A stretch of DNA of 64,000 nucleotides from Gemmatimonadaceae bacterium (GTDB lineage Bacteria > Gemmatimonadota > Gemmatimonadetes > Gemmatimonadales > Gemmatimonadaceae). The stretch is from positions 62,001-126,000 of the forward strand of contig JAIEMN010000003.1 of assembly GCA_019752115.1 (NCBI GenBank), in the 5' to 3' direction. Below are positions 48,844 to 58,421 of this stretch, piece after piece. A model generated the notes under the pieces. It was not told the origin of the DNA. It saw only the letters and a list, made by a program, of their open reading frames with translations, and searched no databases. A program made the translations under genes and the position numbers. The first letter of the stretch is position 1. Every line of letters starts with the position of its first letter.

Positions 48844-51800
48844 ATGAATGGTCGTGGTGTGCCCCGGTGGCCGGCCCTGCTCCGGCACGTCGCCCTCGTG
48901 TTCGCGCTGTGCACCCTCGCCCTGACCCCACGCGCAGCGGCGGCCCAGCAACAGGCTGACGTCATTCGGGGTCGCGTTGTGGGCGCCGACGGCGCGCCGA
49001 TCTTCAATGCACAGATCACCGCCGTGTCGTACTTCGGCGGCATCACCAAGCAGACGCGCACCAATCGCGATGGGCGCTTCTCCATCACCTATCCCAACGG
49101 GGAAGGCGACTACTGGCTCTCCTTCGCCGCCCTCGGCTATCAACCGCAGCGCATCGAAGTGAAGCGCGTGGCCGACGAAGAAGTCCTCATTGCCGACATC
49201 AAGCTCTCCAATGTGCAGACGCTGGCCGCGGTGCAGACCACCGCGAACGCCGCGAAGGCGCCGCCGCCGCGGCAGGACTTCATGGGCGATGTGACGGGTG
49301 GTGACCGATTCGTCTCCAACACGAGCGTCACCCCCGAGCAGGCCGGCAACCTCGCCGCGCTCGCCGCCAGCACCCCCGGCGTGCAGCTCATCCCCGGCGT
49401 CGACGGCAACCCCGATCGTTTCTCCATCTTTGGTCTCGATCCGTCGCAGAACAACGCGTCGCTCAACGGGCAACAGGCAGGGCTCTCCACCATTCCGCGC
49501 GATGCCGCGGTGGGGCAGACGGTCCGCACCGGCTACGACGTGGCGAACGGCGGGTTCAGTGGCGCGCAGGTGGCCATCACCACCTTCAGCGGCAACAACT
49601 ACATCAACCGCACCATGAGCGGCGTCTTCAACGCGCCGCAGGGGCAATTCAACGACGCGGTGGGGCGCGCGAACGCGTATTCGTTTGCCTCCATTGGCGG
49701 CCGGCTCGCCGGTCCGTTCGTGATGGACAAGGACTTCTACAACGTCTCCTTCCAGTTCGATCGACGGGACACGCGCCTTCCCACGCTGCTCACCAGCTCC
49801 CCGCAGGTCTTCCAGAGTAATGGCGTCGCCGCCGACTCGGCGCAGCGCTTGCGCAGCATTCTGTCGCAGCTCGGCCTGCCGCTCACGGTGAGCGATGTCG
49901 GGCGCACGTCGCCGCGCACCAATGCCTCATTGCTGGGCACCTTTGACTGGGCGCCCAAATCACCCACGAGCGGGCAGGCGTTCAACCTTGCGTTCAACGG
50001 GACCTATACCGACGCGGGGCCGCAGAACGCCTTTGCCCTGCAGACCTCCACCGCGCTGTCAGGATCGCGCAGTCTGAGCGGCGGCTCGCAGCTGCGGCAC
50101 ACCAACTACTTCAACAACGGCGTTCTCACGGAGTCGATGTTCAGCGTGTCGGGGTCGCATCAGCGCACCGATCCGTTCCTCGAGCTCCCCGCCGGCACCG
50201 TGCTGGTCACCAGCACCCTCGCCGATGGCTCGAGCGCCACGCGCTCGCTCACCTTTGGCGGCGGGAGTAATGCGGGCACCAACGACCAGCTGTCGCTCAG
50301 CGGCCGCAACATGCTGTCGTGGATCAGCAACAACAACAAGCATCGTCTCAAGCTGATCACCGAACTGCGCCTCGATCGGGCCGGCTCGGAGCGTGCCACG
50401 AATCTGTTCGGACGCTACACTTATCAGTCGCTCGATGATCTGGCGGTCGGCCGCGCGTCGAGCTTCTCGCGCAACCTCAACACGGTGTCGCAGACCGGGC
50501 GCGCGCTGGTGGGTGCCGTGGCGCTGGGTGACGCTTTCCGCCCCACCAAGGACCTGCAACTGCAGTACGGCGTGCGCCTGGATGGGAACACGTTCCTCGA
50601 CCGCCCCGCCGAGAATGCCGCGATCGCGAGCGCCTTCGGCGTTGCCAATACACTGGTGCCGAACCGCCTCTATCTGAGCCCACGCCTCGGCTTCTCCTGG
50701 CTGATGGGTACGGCGCCGCAGATCTCCTTTGCCGACGGGTTCTTCAGCGGCCCGCGCGCCACCATTCGCGGCGGCTTCGGGCTCTTTCAGAACATGCGCG
50801 GGCCCGATCTCGTCTCCGGTGCCATCGCGAACACGGGGTTGCCGGGGTCGCAGCAGCAGCTCGTGTGTACGGGCGCGGCCACGCCCATCGCCGATTGGGA
50901 TATGCTTCTGGCCAACCCGAACGGTGTGGCCGGCAGCTGCGCCGATGGCACGAGTGGCTCGCTCTTCGCGAACAGCGCGCCGAGCGTCACGCTGTTCGGG
51001 CCGCAGTACACGCAGGAACGGAGCTGGCGCAGCAACCTGAGCTGGAACGGGCTCGTGTGGGGGAACCGCTACAACCTCACCGCGAACGTGCAGTATGCGC
51101 TCAACCTGAGTCAGCCCGACTTCGTGGATCTCAACTTCCGCGCGCAGCCGCAGTTTGCGCTCGCCGGGGAAGCCGGACGACCGATCTACGTGGCGCCCAC
51201 CAGCATCGACGCCGCCAGCGGCCTCATCGCCTCGCGCGACGCTCGGATCAGCACGGCCTTCAACAGCGTGCAACAGCAGCGCTCGGACCTGCGCTCGCAG
51301 AGTGGACAGTTCACGGTGAATATCTCCCCCTTCACCTTCAACACGCCCACGTTCCGCTGGTCGGCCGGCTACAGCTATCTGTATCTCACCCAGCAGTATC
51401 GCGGCTTCAGCAACACGGCCGGCGATCCGCTGGCGATTGCCTGGAATACCGGCGCGACCCCGCGGCACGATCTCTCGTACCAGCTCACGTGGAACGTGAA
51501 GAACTTCGTCACGCTCACATGGAATGGGCGCTTGAGCTCGGGGCAGCGCTTCACGCCCATGATCAGCGGCGATGTGAACGGCGACGGCCGCGCCAACGAT
51601 CGCGCCTTTGTGTATGCGCCGGGTGGTACGACGGATGCGGCGCTCGGGGCCGGCATGCAGGCGCTGCTCGACAACGGCTCGAGGGCTGCCCGGAAGTGCC
51701 TCCGGAGCCAGCTGGGCAAGCTGGCTGATCGCAACAGCTGCGAAGGGCCGTGGACCGCGGCCAACTCGTCGCTCAACATCACGCTGAATCCATCGCGTAT

Positions 51801-52542
51801 CCGGCTGCCGCAGCGCACCACGCTCTCGTTCACGCTCTCCAATCCGTTGGCGGCCGCCGATCTGCTGCTGAATGGCAGCGAGAAGCTCAAGGGCTGGGGG
51901 CAAGCGCCCTTCGTGGACCAGTCACTGCTCTATGTGCGTGGCTTCAACGCGGCGACCAACAGCTTCCGCTACGACGTCAACCAGCGCTTCGGCGCCACGC
52001 GCGTGCAGCAGGTGACCTCGCGGGCGCCCGCGATTCTCACCATGCGGGTCAACGTGGACCTCGCCCCCACGCGTGACTGGCAGAATCTCAGTCAGCAGCT
52101 CGCCCGCGGCCGCACCCGGGCGGGCGCCAAGATGACCGAAGCCGCCGTGCGTCAGATGAGCCCACAGCTCTTCCCGAACGTGATGTCGCGCCTGCTGCAG
52201 GTGGGCGAGCAGATCCATCTCACGCGACGACAGGCCGACAGCCTGGCCACCATGAGCCGCCGCTACACCCGCCTCGTCGATTCGGCGTGGACGCCGGCTG
52301 CCAAGTATCTGGCGGCGCTCCCCAAGGAGTACGACAAGGCCGACGCCCAGCGAAAGCTCGTGGCGGCCCGCGAGGTCGTGATCGACTACCTCATCCTCGC
52401 CACCCCCAACGTGCGCAAGCTGCTCACGAAGGGGCAGCTGCGCGTGCTCAACTCGCAGATCCTGCAACAGCTCGAGCCGCGCTATCTCGAACTGCTCAAG
52501 AGTGGGCAGTCGGGGAGTGAGTTCGCGTTCTTCTTCTTCTGA
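48844..52542 (+). CDS. Large TonB-dependent-receptor-like protein with helical C-terminal extension
   Basis: 1232 residues; signal peptide ends RAAAAQ. GAGG-like ribosome site about eight bases upstream. A carboxypeptidase-regulatory domain (about 38-125) leads into a plug-like domain (TPGVQLIPGVDGNPDRFSIF, NNASLNGQQAGLSTIP) and a barrel (about 260-1075). After the last barrel strand (ILTMRVNVDLAPTRDW) a further 150 residues are helical, with two LTxxQ motifs (LTRRQADSL, LTKGQLRVL) as in Spy/CpxP-type periplasmic chaperones, ending FAFFFF. Paired with the beta-propeller gene eight bases downstream. Substrate unknown. Confidence 0.82.
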   Translation: MNGRGVPRWPALLRHVALVFALCTLALTPRAAAAQQQADVIRGRVVGADGAPIFNAQITAVSYFGGITKQTRTNRDGRFSITYPNGEGDYWLSFAALGYQPQRIEVKRVADEEVLIADIKLSNVQTLAAVQTTANAAKAPPPRQDFMGDVTGGDRFVSNTSVTPEQAGNLAALAASTPGVQLIPGVDGNPDRFSIFGLDPSQNNASLNGQQAGLSTIPRDAAVGQTVRTGYDVANGGFSGAQVAITTFSGNNYINRTMSGVFNAPQGQFNDAVGRANAYSFASIGGRLAGPFVMDKDFYNVSFQFDRRDTRLPTLLTSSPQVFQSNGVAADSAQRLRSILSQLGLPLTVSDVGRTSPRTNASLLGTFDWAPKSPTSGQAFNLAFNGTYTDAGPQNAFALQTSTALSGSRSLSGGSQLRHTNYFNNGVLTESMFSVSGSHQRTDPFLELPAGTVLVTSTLADGSSATRSLTFGGGSNAGTNDQLSLSGRNMLSWISNNNKHRLKLITELRLDRAGSERATNLFGRYTYQSLDDLAVGRASSFSRNLNTVSQTGRALVGAVALGDAFRPTKDLQLQYGVRLDGNTFLDRPAENAAIASAFGVANTLVPNRLYLSPRLGFSWLMGTAPQISFADGFFSGPRATIRGGFGLFQNMRGPDLVSGAIANTGLPGSQQQLVCTGAATPIADWDMLLANPNGVAGSCADGTSGSLFANSAPSVTLFGPQYTQERSWRSNLSWNGLVWGNRYNLTANVQYALNLSQPDFVDLNFRAQPQFALAGEAGRPIYVAPTSIDAASGLIASRDARISTAFNSVQQQRSDLRSQSGQFTVNISPFTFNTPTFRWSAGYSYLYLTQQYRGFSNTAGDPLAIAWNTGATPRHDLSYQLTWNVKNFVTLTWNGRLSSGQRFTPMISGDVNGDGRANDRAFVYAPGGTTDAALGAGMQALLDNGSRAARKCLRSQLGKLADRNSCEGPWTAANSSLNITLNPSRIRLPQRTTLSFTLSNPLAAADLLLNGSEKLKGWGQAPFVDQSLLYVRGFNAATNSFRYDVNQRFGATRVQQVTSRAPAILTMRVNVDLAPTRDWQNLSQQLARGRTRAGAKMTEAAVRQMSPQLFPNVMSRLLQVGEQIHLTRRQADSLATMSRRYTRLVDSAWTPAAKYLAALPKEYDKADAQRKLVAAREVVIDYLILATPNVRKLLTKGQLRVLNSQILQQLEPRYLELLKSGQSGSEFAFFFF

Positions 52543-52550
52543 GGCCCACC

Positions 52551-53813
52551 ATGCGAATCACTCTGGTACTTGTGGCGAGTGCGGCGCTGGCGAGTGTCGC
52601 GCTGGCGGCTACCGCCGGTGCCCAGGACAGTCTCGAGACGCGCGTGACCACCAGTCGCGTCCCCATTCCCGTGCGGCAGCTTGCCTCGAAGGAGTCGGCC
52701 GACACCACACGGCTCACCGATGTGTCGAGTGTGCGCCACCTGCCCAACGGCAGCGTCATTGTGAACGACGTGCAGCGGCGGCAGCTGGTGGTCTACGACA
52801 AGTCGCTGCAGCAGGCGCGCATCATTGCTGACACGAGCAGCAATTCCCCCAACCCCTACGGACTGCGGACGGCGAACGGCTCCCTGATTCCCTATCAGGG
52901 TGACTCGACCCTGTTCATCGATCTCGACTCGCAGGCGTTCCTCGTGATCGACGGTGCCGGCACCTTTGCGCGCGTGATGGCCCCGGTGCGGGCGAGCGAC
53001 ATGTTTCTGATCGCGTCCAGCCAGTACGGCGCCTCGCAGTTCGATGCCAAGGGGCGCCTGTTCTATCGCGGCATCCGGCGCAACAGCAACGACGGCTTCG
53101 AATTCACCGGCGGGAACAGCCGACGGGTGACCACGGAGCCCGATTCGGCGCCCATTCTGCGCATGGACTTCGACAAGCGCAGCGTGGATTCGGTGGCGTT
53201 TCTCAAGATTTCGGCGCCCAAGAGCGTCTTCATCTCGACGAGCAACATGGCGTTCTCGCGGCGCATGATCAATCCGCTCCCCGTGTCCGACGAGTGGACG
53301 CTCCTGCCCGACGGCACCATCGCCATCGTGCGCGGGCAGGACTATCACGTGGACCTCATCGCCCCCGACGGCAAGCGCACGAGCGGACCACGGCTCCCCT
53401 TCGACTGGCGGCGCATCACCAAGGAAGACAAGCAGGCCATCATCGACTCGGTGCGAAAGGCCGACGCCGAGCGGGTGGCCAAGCTGCCTCCCGCGCCGCC
53501 CAGTCAGTTCTCGATTCCGCAGTCGAACGAGTTCGTGGAGCCGAGTGAACTGCCGGACTACTACCCGCCGGTGCGGCAGGGGCAGGTGCGGGCCGATTAC
53601 GAGGGGAATCTCTGGATTCTCCCCAGCACCTCCAAGGATGCAAAGAACGGCCTGCTGTACGACGTGGTGAACCGGGAGGGCGCGCTCGTAGAACGGGTGC
53701 AGCTACCCAAGGACCGCACACTGGTAGGCTTTGGGCCCGGGGGCGTGCTGTATTTGAGTTGGGTGCGGGCACCGGGGAAGGCGACGCTGGAGCGGGCGAC
53801 GGTGGCGCGGTAG
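52551..53813 (+). CDS. Exported six-bladed beta-propeller protein
   Basis: 420 residues; signal peptide ends ATAGAQ. Propeller-like blades with HLPNGSVIVNDVQRRQLVVYD, LLPDGTIAIVRGQDYHVDLI and DYEGNLWILPSTSKDAKNGLL, typical of TolB/6-bladed propeller families. Probably periplasmic or lipidless secreted. It follows the receptor-like gene by eight bases, so they are co-transcribed. No catalytic motif recognised. Its stop codon lies inside a hairpin shared with the convergent gene. Confidence 0.8.
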   Translation: MRITLVLVASAALASVALAATAGAQDSLETRVTTSRVPIPVRQLASKESADTTRLTDVSSVRHLPNGSVIVNDVQRRQLVVYDKSLQQARIIADTSSNSPNPYGLRTANGSLIPYQGDSTLFIDLDSQAFLVIDGAGTFARVMAPVRASDMFLIASSQYGASQFDAKGRLFYRGIRRNSNDGFEFTGGNSRRVTTEPDSAPILRMDFDKRSVDSVAFLKISAPKSVFISTSNMAFSRRMINPLPVSDEWTLLPDGTIAIVRGQDYHVDLIAPDGKRTSGPRLPFDWRRITKEDKQAIIDSVRKADAERVAKLPPAPPSQFSIPQSNEFVEPSELPDYYPPVRQGQVRADYEGNLWILPSTSKDAKNGLLYDVVNREGALVERVQLPKDRTLVGFGPGGVLYLSWVRAPGKATLERATVAR

Positions 53814-53828
53814 GCGAACGCCTACCGC
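53807..53828. terminator. Palindrome carrying both stop codons of two convergent genes
   Basis: GCGGTAGGCG-AA-CGCCTACCGC is a perfect 10-base-pair palindrome. The TAG in the left arm ends the propeller gene and the complementary TAG in the right arm ends the opposite peptidase gene. No T-run follows on either strand, so it may protect transcript ends rather than terminate strongly. Confidence 0.55.
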
Positions 53829-55366
53829 AGCGCCCCCGGCCACTCCTTCCCCAGCCCGGTCATCAGCTCGGCCATCACCGCGATCGCGTCCCACAGATTC
53901 CGTACGCACAGGTTCTCGTTCGGCGCGTGCTGCGAATTGTCGGCATTGACCGTGGGCACCGTAATCACCGTCGCGCCGAGCTGCTCCACGAAGTGAAAGA
54001 GCGGGAGGGAGCCACCCAGAATGGGCATCGTGAACGGCTCCACGCCGTACGCACTCGTCATGAGCCGCTTCACCGCCTGCACCGGCGCCAGCGTACTCGC
54101 GACGCGCACGCTGGTGTAGCCCTCGTCCCAGGTGATGGACACGAGCTTGGAGCGGTCGGTGCTCTTGGCAGCCGCGTTCACATCACGCGTGACGGTGTAG
54201 CCCAGACTCGCCAGATGCGCCTCGAGCAGCTGCTTGATGCGCGCCGGCTGCTGGTTTGGCACGAGGCGGAAGTCGAGGGAGACGCTGGCGCTGGTGGGCA
54301 CGGCGTTGGCCGCGCCGGTACCCACGTTGCCGGCGCGAATGCCGCGCACGTTGAGCGCGGGGTACATGATGCGCTCGCCGAGCGGAGCGTTGTTGGCTTC
54401 GGTGTGCGCCAGGCCGAGCGAGGTGCGCACGCTGTCATCGGAAACCGACAGCGCGGCGGCGAGCTGCTTGTCGCTCGCACTGATGGCCGGCACGTCGTCG
54501 TAGAAGTTGGCAATCCTGATGCGCCCATCCACATCGCGGATGCTCGCCACGAACTGCGCCGCGAGCACGGCCGGATTGGGCGCCCAGTTGCCGTAGTGGC
54601 CGCTGTGCAGCGCCCGATTGGCGCCGTAGAAGGTGATGTCGGCGCCCATGACGCCGCGCACGCCCAGCACGAGTTGCGGGCGGCCACTCACATGGGTAGG
54701 CCCGTCAAAGAAGAGCCAGGCGTCGGCGGTGAGCTGGTTCTTGTACGTCTTGAGCAGCTCGCCCAGGTGATTCGAACCGGCTTCCTCTTCGCCCTCGAGA
54801 AAGAACTTCACATTCACCGTCGCGCTGCGCTTGGCCGCCTTCATGGCATCGAGCGCGGCGAGCATGGCGATGATGGGCCCCTTGTCGTCGCTCGCCGACC
54901 GGGCGCGAATGCGAAGCTCGGGATCGATCGTGTCACCCTTGGCCGGCAGCGGCGCCGCCTCCTGCGCCACGCTGTTCTTGTAGCGCCGCAGCTCGGGCAC
55001 GAACGGATCGGCATCCCACCCGCCACCGGCCACGGGCTGGCCATCATAGTGCGCGTAGAACACCACGGTGCGCGTGGCCCCCGGCACACGAAGCTCGCCG
55101 AACAGCGCCGGGCTCCCGCCGCTCGGTGCCCGCAGCGTGGTGAGCGCCACGCCGCGCTTGGCGAACGCCTGCGTCAGGAAGGCGACATTCTTGGCGATGT
55201 CGTCCTGATTGCTCGCCACATTGGGAATGGCGAAGAGCGCGAAGGCTTCGTCGAGAATCTCGCGCTCATGCGCGCGCCGCCAGGCGTCAACCTGCGGGCG
55301 AAGGGGCTGGGCCTGGGCCGCGGTGGGGAGGAGCAGCAGGGATGCGAGAATTGCCTTGATGTTCAT
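53822..55366 (-). CDS. Exported M20-family dipeptidase
   Basis: 514 residues; MNIKAILASLLLLPTAAQAQ is a clean signal peptide. M20 metal and catalytic segments: VVFYAHYDGQPV, SASDDKGPIIAM (bridging Asp), FFLEGEEEAGSNHLG (base Glu), then a dimerisation domain and a final RKTFENL-like region with the late metal His. Closest in pattern to the M20 dipeptidases of the CNDP/PepV-like branch. It would process peptides in the periplasm. Preceded by the palindrome at 55413. Confidence 0.92.
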   Translation of the reverse strand: MNIKAILASLLLLPTAAQAQPLRPQVDAWRRAHEREILDEAFALFAIPNVASNQDDIAKNVAFLTQAFAKRGVALTTLRAPSGGSPALFGELRVPGATRTVVFYAHYDGQPVAGGGWDADPFVPELRRYKNSVAQEAAPLPAKGDTIDPELRIRARSASDDKGPIIAMLAALDAMKAAKRSATVNVKFFLEGEEEAGSNHLGELLKTYKNQLTADAWLFFDGPTHVSGRPQLVLGVRGVMGADITFYGANRALHSGHYGNWAPNPAVLAAQFVASIRDVDGRIRIANFYDDVPAISASDKQLAAALSVSDDSVRTSLGLAHTEANNAPLGERIMYPALNVRGIRAGNVGTGAANAVPTSASVSLDFRLVPNQQPARIKQLLEAHLASLGYTVTRDVNAAAKSTDRSKLVSITWDEGYTSVRVASTLAPVQAVKRLMTSAYGVEPFTMPILGGSLPLFHFVEQLGATVITVPTVNADNSQHAPNENLCVRNLWDAIAVMAELMTGLGKEWPGALR

Positions 55367-55412
55367 TCGTTGACGCTACTGCCTGTTGTGGCGATCGGCG
55401 AGATGGCTGTGC

Positions 55413-55502
55413 CTGATCTGCGGAGGGGCGGAGCAACGGGGCAACGGAGAACGACCATCTCGAAACTCCGTTCCTCCGCTGCTCCGCCCCTCCGCAGATC
55501 AG
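55413..55502. repeat. Long palindrome between peptidase and thiamine-receptor genes
   Basis: Perfect 23-base arms CTGATCTGCGGAGGGGCGGA plus GCA at 55413-55435 and their complement at 55480-55502, with a second inner pair AACGGAG/CTCCGTT (55443-55449 and 55466-55472). It lies downstream of the TonB receptor gene and upstream of the peptidase gene (both leftward), so it may end the receptor transcript. There is no flanking T-run, transposase or target-site duplication visible. Confidence 0.85.
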
Positions 55503-55555
55503 GTACAGCACACCATTAAGCAGCTCACAGATCTGCCGCGGGCGCCCATCGCCGC

Positions 55556-57664
55556 TCAGAAGTCAAACGACGCCGTCAGGAACAGCGCCCGCGCCGGCAG
55601 GATGAAGTACCGCACCTTTCCCGACCCCGACACCGACCCGCTCGCGAACTTGCGGGTGTCGCCGAGGTTCTGGCCGCGCAGCGTGAACGTCGTGCGACCC
55701 AGTGTGTAGCGGGCGGTGGCGTCCACCGTGTAGTAGTCGGGGAGTACGCGGTCCGGGCTCGACGTGTTGTCGAGGAAGGCGCGGCTCTGGTAGCGCCCTT
55801 CGAGGCCGAACATCGTGGCCGTGGTGGGCATGACTTCGACGCGGTGCGACGAGATGAAGCGCGGCGTGAGCAGCGGCTCCACGTTGCGGCGCACCACCGG
55901 CGTGCCGCGGGAGGAGTCGGTGAACTGCTTGATGCGGTTCGTGCTCCAGGTGGCGTTGCCAGCAAGCAGGACGTGCCGGATGCCGCGATAGGCCGCATCG
56001 ACCTCGAGGCCACGGCGGTAGCTGGCCCCGACATTCCGGCGCAGGATGGAACCGCTCGCCGTGGGCGCGCCGATGCGCGCAATGTCGTTCGTGAAGTCCA
56101 TGCTGTACACATTCGCCGAGAGGTCGAGTGTGGACCGCTTGAGCGTCAGACCGATCTCGGTATCGCCGAGGCGCTCGGGCTTCACGCGCGTGAAGTCGCC
56201 GTAGTCGGCAAAGTTGGAACTGTTGAGATCATCGTCACCCGCGAGCAGATCGCTGCGCGCCGGCTCACGCGTGGTGCGGCCGTAGCTCGCGAACGCCGAG
56301 AGGCCAGGCGCCAGCTGATACGTCACGCCGGCGCGCGGGTTGAAGAAGCGCCAGGTGATGCTCGGGCCGGTGATGTTGGCGTTCGCATCGGGGTTGTAGG
56401 CGAAGTGCGCCACGCGCCCCTGCAGGTCGAGGAAGAGCGCCGCCTTGCCCGCGGTGCGGGTCACCTTGGCGAACGCGCTCGCGTCCTGCTTCTCGCCGTT
56501 GTTGTCGTACAGCGTGGTGCTCGGCTGGAGGTAGCCACGGTGATAGCGCCGATACGTGTTGGCGTTCACGCCCGTGTGCAGCGCCCAGTCGCCACGCTCC
56601 ACGTTGAGCGCGCTCGTGGCGCCGTACCACGAGTGCTGCAGATTGAACCGGTAGCGATCGGGACCATCGAAATAGTCGTAGCTGCCGGCCGCAGAGTTGC
56701 GGTAGAGCGTGGTGTTGAAGGTGCCGCCGTTCGTGAGGGCGTGCGACCAGGCCAGGCTCACCATCTGCTGGCCGAACTTGTCGCGCTCATCCACACCGAG
56801 GGGATTGTAGCGCCAATTTTTCGCAAGTTCGGCCTTGGTGGCGCCGGTGTATGAGAGCGTGTCGGCGAGGAGCCCGACCAGCGCGGTGAGCTTCACGATG
56901 TCCTGCTTGCCGAACCAGCCCGCCCCGAGGAAGCCGCTGCGCCCCATGACACCCGAATGATCACGATAGCCGTTCGTGCGGAGGGCGCTCACGCGGCCAT
57001 AGGCGGCGAAGCCATTCGCCGTGAGCCCGGTGTTGAAACCCACCGTGGCACGCTGGGCGCCAAAGGATCCGATCTGCAGCTCGGCATCGCCACTGCGGCC
57101 GCGACGCGCCACCGGGGTGGTCTCGAAGTTGATCGAGCCCGCGTAGCTGGCGGTGCCGGCGGTGCTGGTCCCGACGCCACGCTGCACCTGCACGCTCTGC
57201 ACGTTGCTCATCAGGTCCGCGAAGTTGGCAAAGTACAGCACCTGATCTTCGGGATCGTTGAGCGGCACGCCATCGATCGTGATGTTGATGCGCGTCTGAT
57301 CGAGGCCACGCAGGCGGAGGTAGCTGTACCCCCAGAGCGTGCCCGTTTCGGTATGCGACGTCATCGACGGTGCGGCGTTCATCAGCAGCTGGGGCACGTC
57401 CTGCCCAAAGTGCCGCTGCTCGATGGCGGCCTTGGTAATGGTCTTCTGCGCGATCGGCGCAGCCTCGCCGGCGCGGATGGCCTGGACCAAAACGCCTTCG
57501 ATCTTCCGAGCGGCGGCCTTGGCACTGTCGGCCGCGGCCGAGTCCGGACGGATCTGCGCGCTGAGCGACGAACTGGCGGACACCAAGAGCGCGGCAGCCG
57601 CTGAGCCATGGCTCAGACGACGCCGCAGCGCGCGCCCGAGGCGCGCGTGCATGCGATGTAGCAT
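55556..57664 (-). CDS. TPP-riboswitch-controlled TonB-dependent receptor, probable thiamine uptake
   Basis: 702 residues. The signal peptide ends SSSLSAQ. A plug domain (VPQLLMNAAPSMTSHTETG, YSYLRLRGLDQTRINITIDG, VQVQRGVGTSTAGTASYAG) precedes a barrel ending TASFDF with the terminal aromatic. The start at 57664 was chosen because the AGGGAG at 57672-57677 (inside the riboswitch) gives ideal spacing; a later ATG at 57652 is less likely. Thiamine or a precursor is the predicted ligand because the TPP riboswitch lies directly upstream and a PnuC/PnuT transporter diverges from it. Confidence 0.9.
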   Translation of the reverse strand: MLHRMHARLGRALRRRLSHGSAAAALLVSASSSLSAQIRPDSAAADSAKAAARKIEGVLVQAIRAGEAAPIAQKTITKAAIEQRHFGQDVPQLLMNAAPSMTSHTETGTLWGYSYLRLRGLDQTRINITIDGVPLNDPEDQVLYFANFADLMSNVQSVQVQRGVGTSTAGTASYAGSINFETTPVARRGRSGDAELQIGSFGAQRATVGFNTGLTANGFAAYGRVSALRTNGYRDHSGVMGRSGFLGAGWFGKQDIVKLTALVGLLADTLSYTGATKAELAKNWRYNPLGVDERDKFGQQMVSLAWSHALTNGGTFNTTLYRNSAAGSYDYFDGPDRYRFNLQHSWYGATSALNVERGDWALHTGVNANTYRRYHRGYLQPSTTLYDNNGEKQDASAFAKVTRTAGKAALFLDLQGRVAHFAYNPDANANITGPSITWRFFNPRAGVTYQLAPGLSAFASYGRTTREPARSDLLAGDDDLNSSNFADYGDFTRVKPERLGDTEIGLTLKRSTLDLSANVYSMDFTNDIARIGAPTASGSILRRNVGASYRRGLEVDAAYRGIRHVLLAGNATWSTNRIKQFTDSSRGTPVVRRNVEPLLTPRFISSHRVEVMPTTATMFGLEGRYQSRAFLDNTSSPDRVLPDYYTVDATARYTLGRTTFTLRGQNLGDTRKFASGSVSGSGKVRYFILPARALFLTASFDF

Positions 57665-57668
57665 CGTT

Positions 57669-57755
57669 GGACTCCCTACGCCGGTACGAACCGGATCAGG
57701 TTCTGCGGGTGTTTTCTCAGCCTGCGCTCACTGGCGGCGCCGGCACCCCGGTCAT
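57669..57755 (-). promoter_or_regulatory. TPP riboswitch (THI element), translational type
   Basis: Read on the minus strand it contains GGGGTGCC, GGCTGAGA, ACCCGCAGAACCTGATCCGG and TACCGGCGTAGGGAGTC, the full conserved core of the TPP aptamer in order. The GTAGGGAG of the 3' part serves as the ribosome-binding site, seven bases before the receptor ATG at 57664, so ligand-induced folding would hide it and block translation. A TAATTA at 57768-57773 just beyond could be the -10 box of the receptor promoter. Confidence 0.96.
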
Positions 57756-57785
57756 GTGCCCGAACGGTAATTAGCTTCCCTGCCT

Positions 57786-58415
57786 ATGACCAGCCTCCTC
57801 GGCCTGTACGACGCCCTCTGCACCTGGCTCACGGCCCACGGGTCCTCGTGCGCCGAGCTGTTCGGGTTCATCACGGGCGTGCTGAACGTGTGGCTGGTGA
57901 CGCGCGAGAACATCTGGAGCTGGCCGCTCGGGGTGCTCAACGCCGTCTTCTACATGGTGGTCTTCGCGCGCACAGGGCTCTACAGCGACACGGGGTTGCA
58001 GGTCGTGTATTTCGTGCTGTCGCTCTATGGCTGGTATCACTGGCTCCGCGGCGGCCCCCAGCACGAAGCGGTCGTGGTCACCCGGACTTCCACGCGGCTC
58101 TGGGGCATCCTCGTGGTGATCGCGGTGGTGACCTGGTTTACGCTCAGCAGCATCACCAAGCGCCTCCCGGGCGCCGCCATGCCGCATCTCGACGCCGCGC
58201 TCGTGGCGACCAGCCTCGTGGCGCAGTGGATGATGACGCGCAAACTGCTGGAGAACTGGCTGCTGTGGATCGCGGTGGATGTGGTGTACATCGGGCTGTT
58301 CATCAACCGGCACCTGCCGCTCACCGCCGTGCTCTACACGGTCTTCCTCGGCCTCGCGATCCTCGGCTACGTGCAGTGGGGGCGCTCGGCGCGCGCTGCG
58401 GAGGGCTCTGTATGA
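57786..58415 (+). CDS. PnuC/PnuT-family vitamin transporter, probably thiamine
   Basis: 209 residues, about seven to eight hydrophobic segments. The PnuC hallmark regions are FGFITGVLNVWLVTRENIWS, WPLGVLNAVFYMVVF and YGWYHWLRGG with the WxxW-type ligand motif. PnuC carries nicotinamide riboside, and its PnuT branch carries thiamine. Divergence from the TPP-riboswitch receptor gene (121 bases apart) argues for thiamine; the NadR-like kinase downstream argues for nicotinamide riboside. Its own promoter must lie within the riboswitch DNA. Confidence 0.85.
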   Translation: MTSLLGLYDALCTWLTAHGSSCAELFGFITGVLNVWLVTRENIWSWPLGVLNAVFYMVVFARTGLYSDTGLQVVYFVLSLYGWYHWLRGGPQHEAVVVTRTSTRLWGILVVIAVVTWFTLSSITKRLPGAAMPHLDAALVATSLVAQWMMTRKLLENWLLWIAVDVVYIGLFINRHLPLTAVLYTVFLGLAILGYVQWGRSARAAEGSV

Positions 58416-58421
58416 GCGGAC

